Translations under genes and position numbers: made by a program
Notes under the pieces: model-generated
Told to the model about the DNA's origin: nothing
Databases searched by the model: none
What the model saw: the letters and a program-made list of their open reading frames with translations, nothing else
Origin: Callipepla californica brunnescens
Lineage: Eukaryota > Chordata > Aves > Galliformes > Odontophoridae
Direction of reading: 5' to 3'
Assembly (NCBI GenBank): GCA_023055505.1
Contig: JALIRH010000112.1
Coordinates: forward strand, 217,501-281,500
Length of the DNA: 64,000 nucleotides
In this document: positions 56,106 to 64,000 of the stretch, in pieces
Numbering within the stretch: position 1 is the stretch's first letter
How the letters are laid out: each line of letters starts with the position of its first letter

Positions 56106-58590
56106 AGGCCTAACCTTTCTCTCACCCTAACAATCAAAGAAAACCTATTCCTAAACCTAATCCTAAATCTAGTCCTAACCCTAACCCTCACCCTTAATCT
56201 AACCCCAACCCCCACCCAGAAGCTAACACTTAGCATTGTACAATACCTAAACGTACCCCTAATCCTTATCACTAAACCTAAAAGGAACCTGAAACATAGT
56301 GCTAAATCCGAACCCTAACCCTGAAGACTAACGCTAACAATGAACCAATTCCTATACCTTTTCCTTCCTCCAAATTGATTCCTAGCACTAACCCTAACCC
56401 TACATTAACCCTATCCTAACCCTAACCCTAACCCTAGCCCTAAACTACATTAACCCTAACCCTAACCCTAACCCTAACCTAACTCTAACCCTAACCCTAA
56501 CCCTAAACCTAATGCTAACCCTTACCCTACCCTAACCCTAACCCTAACATACCCTAACCCTAACCTACCCTAACACTAACCCTAACCCTAAACCTAAACC
56601 TAAACCTAAACCTAACCCTAACCCTAATTCCTAACCCTTACCTTAACTTTATCACAATCCCTATCCTAATTCTTACCCTAACCCTAACCCTTACCTAACC
56701 CTAACCCTAACCCTAACTCTAACCTTAACCCTAACCCTAACCCTAACCTAACGCAAACCCTAATCCTAACCCTAACCCTAACTCTAATTCCTAACCCTTA
56801 CCTTAACTGTATCACAATTCCTATTCCTAATTCTTACACTAACCCTAACCCTTACCTAACCCTAACCTAACTCTAACCCTAACCCTAACCCTAAACCTAA
56901 TGCTAACCCTTACCCTACCCTAACCCTAACCTACCCTAACACTAACCCTAACCCTAACCCTAACCCTAAACCTAAACCTAAACCTAACCCTAACCCTAAC
57001 CCTAATTCCTAACCCTTACCTTAACTGTATCACAATCCCTATCCTAATTCTTACCCTAACCCTAACCCTTACCTAACCCTAACCCTAACCCTAACCCTAA
57101 CTCTAACCTTAACCCTAACCCTAACCCTAACCTAACCCTAACCCTAATCCTAACCCTAACCCTAACTCTAATTCCTAACCCTTACCTTAACTGTGTCACA
57201 ATCCCTATCCTAATTCTTACACTAACCCTAACCCTTACCTAACCCTAACCCTAACCCTAACCCTAACTCTCACCTTAACCCTAACCCTAACCCTAACCTA
57301 ACCCTAACCCTAACCCTAACCCTAACCGTAACCCTAACCCTAACCCTAACCCTAACCCTAACCCTAACCCTAACCTCAACCCTAACCCTAGCTCTAACCT
57401 TAACGCTAAACCTAACAATAAATTTAACCCTAACCCTAACACTAACCCTAACCCTAACCCTAACCCCAACCATAACCTAACCCTAACCCTAACCCTAACC
57501 CTAACCCCAACTCTAACCTAACCCTAACCCTAACCCTAACCCTAACCCTACCCTTACCCTAACCCTAACCCTCTCCCTAACAATAAATTTAACCTTAACC
57601 GTAACCCTAACCTACCCTAACACTAACCCTAACCCTAACCCTAACCCTAAACCTAAACCTAACCCTAACCCTAACCCTACCCTAACCCTAACCCTTACCC
57701 TAACCCTAACCCTTACCCTAACCCTAGCCTAACCCAAACCCTAACCCTAACCCTACCCTAACCCTAACCCTAACCCTACCCCTAACCCTACTTTACCCTA
57801 ACCCTAATCCTAACACTAACTCTAACTTTATTCCTTACCATAACACTAATCCAATCCTGAACCCTAACCCTAATCCTAGCCCTAACTCTAATTTTATTCG
57901 TAACCCTACCCCTAATCCAAACAATAACCCTTACCCTAATCAAACCCTATCCCTATTCCTAACCCTTACCCTAACCGTATCACAATCCCTATCCTAACTC
58001 TTACCATAACCCAAACCCTAACCTAACCCTAACCCTAACCCTATCCCTAACCCTTACCCTAACTCTAACCCTACCCTAACCTTAACTCTACCCTAACCGT
58101 ATCCCTACCCTAACCCTAACCCTAATCCTAGCCCTTACTCTAACTTTATTCCTAACCCTACCCCTGATCCAAACACTAACCCTAACCTTAATGTAACCCT
58201 AACCCTATTCCTAACCCTTACCCTAACTGTATCCCATTCCCTATCCTAACTCTTACCATAACCCTAACCCTGATGCTAATGCTAACCCTAACCCTGAATC
58301 TAACCCTTACCCTAACCCTATCCCTTACCCAGAAGCTAACACTTAGCGTTGTACAATACCTAACCGTACCCTAACCCTATCCCTAAACCTAAAAGGAACC
58401 CAAACTCTAACCCTAAATCTGTCCCTGAGCCTAACCTTCAACCTTACCCTAACCTTAACCCTAACCCTGTTCCATTCTCTAAACATATCTGTAAGCATTA
58501 CCTTCATCCTAACTCGAACTCTACCCTAACCCTATCCCTTTGACCCCAACACAAAACCCAGATTGAGCCTGACCCTAACCTAGGTAGCAT
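56106..58590 (-). repeat. CCCTAA-rich telomere-like array
   Basis: It begins with a copy of 3073-3360 (GGCCTAACCTTTCTCTCACC), then long stretches of near-perfect CCCTAA units, then a copy of 3590-4445. A repeated inset ATTCCTAACCCTTACCTTAAC plus GTATCACAATCC recurs near 56630, 56790, 57005 and 57170. No gene is seen; the minus-strand frame of alternating V and R is repeat translation. Confidence 0.95.
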
Positions 58591-60074
58591 CAAGTGTATG
58601 TAGGGTGAATTTGAGTTTTAGGGTCAAAGTTAAATTGTTAGTTTTAGGGTTAGGGTGAAGGATTGCTTTAGTTCTAGTATTAGGGTGTTTGGGGTTAGGG
58701 TTAGGGTAAGGATTTTGGAGTGGATTAGGTTTAGGGTCAGGTTTGGGGGAGTTTTGGGGTTAGGGTTAGATTTAGGATTAGGGTTAGCAAAAAAGGTGTT
58801 TTAGTTTTAGTTTAGGTTAGTGCTAGGATTAGGTTGAGTGTTCTTGTGAAGTTTAGGTTTAGGGTTAGGTTTAGGTTTAGATTGAGGTTTAGGGTAAGGA
58901 GTAGGGTTCATTTGACTTTTAGGGTCAGAGTAGAGTTAAGTCGTGTTAGGGTTAAAGTTAAGAACAGGATTCAGATTCCAATTAGGTTTTGGGTTCCTAC
59001 TAGGGATAGGCCTCAAATTAGTGTTAAGGTTAGGGTTAGGGTTAGGTATAGGGAAAGGGTTAGTGTTAAGGCCAGGGCAAGTGTATGGTTTAGGGTAAAG
59101 ATTGGATTTAGGGTTAGGTTTAGATGTAGGTTTGGTTTGATCGTTAGGGTGTGAGAAGGCACCGGCCTTGGATTTCATTTGGAGATTGGGTAAGGTTTAG
59201 GAATAGGAATAACATTGGTGTTTAAAAGATGATTAGTGTTAGTATTAGGGATAGGGTTACGGTTAGAGTTTAGTTAGGGTTGTTAGTTTTAGAGTGAGGG
59301 ATAGGGGTATGGTTTGGTCTAGTACTTGGGTTAGGGTTTGGGATAGTCATAGCATTAGTGTTAGGGTTAGGGTTCCGTTAGGGTTGTGGTAATCTGATGC
59401 TAGGTGTCGGGATTAGGGTTGTGCTTAAATGTGGGTTTGGTTTGAGGGTCAGAGTTAGGGTTAGGGTAGAGTTAGAATTAGGGTAAGAGTTAGGATTAGG
59501 TTTAGGATTAGGATAAAGATTAGGTTAGGATTAGTGTTGGCTTTAGGGTTGTGTCTGGGAGAAGGGTTAGTGTTAGGGATAGACTTAGGGTAAGAGTAAG
59601 TGTTAGGAATAGGCATAGGTTTTGGGAAAGTTTCAGAGTTTGGACTGGATTTATGATTAGGGTTAGGGACAAAGATTTTTTGAGATTTATGATTAGATTT
59701 AGGGAGAAAAGTAGGCTGACTTGTGGTGTTAGCAGTAGGTTTAGGTTTAGGTTTAGGTTTAGGATTCCATTTGTATTTATTGATCGAGGTTGGGTTAGTT
59801 GGAGTGTAAAGGTCAGAGTAGGGTTAGGCCTTGGGATAGGGTTAAGGTCTGGAATAGGATTAGGATTCAAATGATGTTACGGGTTGGTGTTAGGGTTAGG
59901 GAAAGGTTAGGATCAGGGTTGAGGTCAGGGTTAGGTATAGGAAAAGGGTTAGTGTTAGGGCTAGGGCAATTGGAAGGGTTAGGCTTAGGCTTAGATATTA
60001 GGGTTAGGTTTAGGCGGAGGTTTGGTTCGAGTGTCAGGGTGAGAGAAGGGGTAGGCCTGGGGTTTGGTTTTGGG
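58591..60074 (+). repeat. Degenerate telomere-type repeat, TTAGGG strand (copy 3)
   Basis: This is the third copy of the opening block, at offset +58721 from copy 1 and with only scattered substitutions. The CCCTAA to TTAGGG switch at its left matches the one at 4446. No gene is seen. Confidence 0.94.
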
Positions 60075-60265
60075 TTACATCATACAAATCATCCCATACA
60101 TTAGCTGGGGTGGGAGGTGCAAGGAACAGCCAGCAAAGTGCTGAGTTCATTCCAATCAGAGGACCTGAAGATCGGGTAGCTACTATCAAACCGTTTGTGT
60201 TGCCAATTCCGATGATATTTATGGGGCCCTGATGTTATGGTTCAGTGGGGAGTCACTATCAAGTC
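60075..60265 (+). pseudogene. ERV protease-end fragment, copy 3
   Basis: Nearly identical to 1354-1544 and 5948-6138, and ending at the same ATCAAGTC breakpoint as copy 1, followed by CCAAACCCAATCC. Copies 1 and 3 share the deletion of the rest of the retrovirus, so they descend from one rearranged ancestor. Confidence 0.75.
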
Positions 60266-62090
60266 CAAACCCAATCCAAACCCCAAACCTACTCCTATTC
60301 CTAAACCTTATCTTAACCCTAAACCAAACCCAAACCCAAGGCCCTCCCCTTCTCTCAGCCTAACACTCAAACTAACCTAAACCCGAAACTAACCCTACAT
60401 TTATCCTAATCTTATCCATATTCTAAGGCCTAACCCTACTCTGACCAGAAAGCTCATGTTGTCTAAAATCTACCCCTTACCTAAAACCTAAATCGACAAA
60501 AAAACCTAACCCGAAACCTCAACCTAACTCTTCTCCTAACTAGAACACCAGCACTTCACCTTACCCTAACTGGAAACCTAGGACTAAATCCTTACCTTGT
60601 CCAGAACCCTATTCCTAACCCAAACCAGAATTCGAACCTCTACCCTAACCAAAACCCTTCCCCTAAACCTAAACCTAATGCTACCCTCAACCAAACCCTA
60701 GCCCTAAATCCTACCCTAAAACCAACACCACGTTTAAGCTCAAACCTCAAGCCTCAAAGAAAGCATCAGATTACCGCAGATCTCACCTAACACTAACCCC
60801 AATCCAATCCCTACTACTAACCCCAAACCCAATCCAAACACCAAAACTATTCCTATTCCTAAACCTAACACTAAGCCAGAACCAAACCCAAGGCCTACCC
60901 CTTCTCTCAGCCTGACACTCAAACTAACCTAGACCTGAACGCAACGCTAAATCAAATACTAAAACTCACCCTTAGCCAAGGCCCTTTTAGGACCCTTCCC
61001 TGGTCCTAAAACTAAAGAGAACCCTACCCCTTCCACTAAACCTTCATCTACATCCCTAACCCTTACCCTAAACCTAAATCTACACCAAAACCTAACCCTA
61101 ACCCTAACATGTCTTCTAACTGTAAAACTAACGCTTCACCTAACCCGAACTGAAACCCCAGGACTAAACCTTACCTAACACCTAGCTATATTCCTAACCC
61201 TATCCTGAAACCTAACGTTAACCCTAACCCTAAAAACAACTTGGAACCAAACCCTAACCCTAACCTAACCCTTATCAGAACCCTAAATCTAATCCTAACC
61301 GTTACCTCAATTGAACTCCAATTCTTCCTGAAATCTAAATGGGACCTTAAAACCAACCCCAGATTGAAGCCCAACCCTAAACCTAACACAAAGCATTAGA
61401 TTACCACAGCCATCACCTAACTCTAACCCCAGCCTTAACGCTAATATTATGCCAAACACTATTCCAATTCCTAAACCCAACACAAACCCAAAAACACAAA
61501 GCCTACAATTCTCACAGCCTAACACTGAAAGGAAACCTAAATCTTACCCTAACTCTAAAACTCTAAAACTCTAAACCAAAGCATGACCACAATTTAAACT
61601 CTAAATCTACCTTCAAACTAAAGCTGACCCTAACACCAACCTCAAGCCCAATCCTAAGACGAAAACAAAGCATTAGATTACCACAACGCTCACCTAACTT
61701 CTAACCCCCACCCTAACACTAATACTAAAGCAATCAGATTCCAAATACTAACCCAATTCCTATTCTGAAACCCAAAACTATTCCAAAAACAAACCCAAGG
61801 CCTAACCTTTCTCTCACCCTAACAATCAAAGAAAACCTATTCCTAAACCTAATCCTAAATCTAGTCCTAACCCTAACCCTCACCCTTAATCTAACCCCAA
61901 CCCCCACCCAGAAGCTAACACTTAGCATTGTACAATACCTAAACGTACCCCTAATCCTTATCACTAAACCTAAAAGGAACCTGAAACATAGTGCTAAATC
62001 CGAACCCTAACCCTGAAGACTAACGCTAACAATGAACCAATTCCTATACCTTTTCCTTCCTCCAAATTGATTCCTAGCACTAACCCTAAC
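60266..62090 (-). repeat. Diverged CCCTAA-type repeat block (copy 3)
   Basis: Copy of 1545-3360 with small indels, for example CTAAAACTCTAAAACTC expanded near 61555 and a change near 61640. No gene is seen. Confidence 0.92.
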
Positions 62091-63270
62091 CCTACATTAA
62101 CCCTATCCTAACCCTAACCCTAACCCTAAACTACATTAACCCTAACCCTAACCCTAACCCTAACCCTAACCCTAACCTAACTCTAACCCTAACCCTAAAC
62201 CTAATGCTAACCCTTACCCTACCCTAACCCTAACCCTAACATACCCTAACCCTAACCTACCCTAACACTAACCCTAACCCTAACCCTAACCCTAACCCTA
62301 AACCTAAACCTAACCCTAACCCTAACCCTAACCCTAATTCCTAACCCTTACCTTAACTTTATCACAATCCCTATCCTAATTCTTACCCTAACCCTAACCC
62401 TTACCTAACCCTAACCCTAACCCTAACTCTAACCTTAACCCTAACCCTAACCCTAACCTAACCCTAACCCTAACCCTAACCCTAACCCTAACCCCAACCC
62501 TAACCTAACCCTAACCCTAACCCTAACCCTACCCTAACCCTAACCCTAACACTAACCCTAACCCTAACCCTAACCCTAAACCTAAACCTAACCCTAACCC
62601 TAACCCTAATTCCTAACCCTTACCTTAACTTTATCACAATCCCTATCCTAATTCTTACCCTAACCCTAACCCTTACCTAACCCTAACCCTAACCCTAACC
62701 CTAACTCTAACCTTAACCCTAACCCTAACCCTAACCTAACCCTAACCCTAATCCTAACCCTAACCCTAACTCTAATTCCTAACCCTTACCTTAACCGTAT
62801 CACAATCCCTATCCTAATTCTTACCCTAACCCTAACCCTTACCTAACCCTAACCCTAACCCAAACTCTCACCCTAACCCTAACCCTAACCCTAACCTAAC
62901 CCTAACCCTAAACCTAACCCTAACCCTAACCCTAACCCTAACCCTAACCTCAACCCTAACCCTAAATCTAACCTTAACCCTAAACCTAACAATAAATTTA
63001 ACCCTAACCCTAACACTAACCCTAACCCTAATTTTACCCTAACCCTAAGCATACCCTAACCCTAACCCTAACCCTAACCCCAACCATAACCTAACCCTAA
63101 CCCTAACCCTAACCCTAACCCTACCCTAACCCTAACCCTAACAATAAATTTAACCTTAACCGTAACCCTAACCCTAACCCTAACAATAAATTTAACCTTA
63201 ACCCTAACCCTAACCCTAACCCTAACCCTAACCCTAACCCTAACCCTACCCTAACCCTAACCCTAACCCT
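62091..63270 (-). repeat. CCCTAA-rich telomere-like array
   Basis: Long tracts of regular CCCTAA with insets AATAAATTTAACC and ATTCCTAACCCTTACCTTAAC, shared with 56.6-57.6 kb. It ends at 63270, where ACCCT meets ATGGGGTCGGGAGG of the GGGGTCA minisatellite. Confidence 0.95.
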
Positions 63271-63818
63271 ATGGGGTCGGGAGGAAAGCAATGGGGTCAG
63301 GGGGAAAGCAATGGGGTCAGGGGGAATTTAAAGGGTTGGGGGGGGAACAGGGGAACTAATAGGGTCAGAGGGGAAATTAATGGGGTCACGGGGGGAACAG
63401 GTGAATTATGGGGACGGGGGGAAAGTAATGGGGTTGGGCTGATGTGACCTCAAACAGCACCGAGGAATCGTCCTGCGGCTGTTCTAGGGCAATTATAGGG
63501 TCGGGGGGAATAGGGGAAGTAACAGGGTCAGGAGGTGAAGTAATGGGGTCACAGGGGGGAATTGATGGGGTTGGGGGGGAAATTATAGGGTCATGGGGGG
63601 GAATTATGGGGTCGGGGGAAAATTGTGGGGTCAGGGGGGAACTAATGGGATTTGGGGCTGACATTTGGGGGAAATAATCGGATTCTGGGGCTGATAATGG
63701 AGATTTTGGGGTGGAATTGCAGGATTTTGGCGCTGAGTTTTGGGGTCAGATATCGACATTATAGGGCTGGGTTATGGGGTCCGTTCGTGCCCTTTTGGGG
63801 CCGGGTTCTGTGCTGTGG
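63271..63818 (+). repeat. GGGGTCA minisatellite, second copy
   Basis: Nearly identical to 16226-16773. It lacks the longer SGF29 exon but keeps the short one. The left junction replaces the promoter-like and SGF29 region by CCCTAA array. Confidence 0.93.
63447..63478 (-). pseudogene. SGF29: SGF29 terminal-exon scrap, second copy
   Basis: Same as 16401-16432 at offset +47046: PQDDSSVLFE on the minus strand, then repeat. Confidence 0.62.
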
Positions 63819-64000
63819 GTCCTAAAACTAAAGAGAACCCTACCCCTTCCACTAAACCTTCATCTACATCCCTAACCCTTACCCTAAACCTAAATCTACA
63901 CCAAAACCTAACCCTAACCCTAACATGTCTTCTAACTGTAAAACTAATGCTTCACCTAACCCGAACTGAAACCCTAGGATTAAACCTTACCTAACACCTA
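63819..64000 (-). repeat. Diverged CCCTAA-type block (copy of 16774)
   Basis: It starts with CCTAAAACTAAAGAGAACCC and follows 16774-16955 closely to the window end. No gene is seen. Confidence 0.92.

Overview
The window looks like subtelomeric DNA of a bird, most likely a galliform such as chicken. The grounds are: (1) several blocks of degenerate TTAGGG/CCCTAA repeat on both strands; (2) a CR1-type LINE fragment; (3) an alpharetrovirus-like endogenous retrovirus (ERV) plus two other ERV lineages; (4) kilobases of G-rich minisatellite; (5) pieces of conserved vertebrate genes (XPO1, SGF29) that retain intron/exon edges. I see no bacterial gene, tRNA, rRNA or CRISPR array. Most long open frames here are translations of short tandem repeats and are not genes. 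The species call is inference; no sequence search was possible.

Layout. 1-6138: telomere-like blocks that alternate in strand, with an ERV protease scrap where TTAGGG turns into CCCTAA. 5948-10317: a 5'-truncated alpharetrovirus-like ERV (protease, RT, RNase H, integrase, env, 3' LTR), broken by stops and frameshifts. 10318-14380: a GGGTCGCTATG-type minisatellite holding a 1,034-bp higher-order repeat in three near-identical copies and a series of CTCF-like motifs. 14381-15439: C-rich tandem repeats. 15440-15765: a promoter-like GC-rich segment. 15766-16773: a GGGGTCA-type minisatellite containing terminal-exon fragments of SGF29. 16774-26965: CCCTAA-type sequence, about 10 kb, with one solo LTR. 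26966-32672: a TGTCACAATG/TGTCAGAATG minisatellite with two solo LTRs that have target-site duplications. 32673-43546: a GGGGCAGCTATG minisatellite of about 11 kb, interrupted at 37206-38046 by a CpG-island-like segment.

43547-47986: a minus-strand ERV with a 5' LTR, tRNA-Lys-type primer site, an unusual leader ORF, gag, pro and RT, cut off in RNase H by the minisatellite. Its LTR abuts a CR1 fragment (47987-48497). 48681-51393: four consecutive exons of a diverged XPO1 copy with introns. 52138-53527: TTAGGG-type repeat. 53528-56105: a plus-strand gammaretrovirus-like ERV with a tRNA-His-type primer site, cut off at the start of RT. 56106-64000: a second version of the opening telomere-like mosaic, ending in the same GGGGTCA minisatellite and CCCTAA block seen near 16-17 kb.

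No set of genes here works together as a pathway. The picture is a mosaic built by repeated segmental duplication, telomere-repeat capture, retroviral insertion and minisatellite growth, with captured host exons. The elements most likely to have present-day activity are regulatory: the CTCF-like motif series, two promoter-like GC-rich segments and the LTRs.
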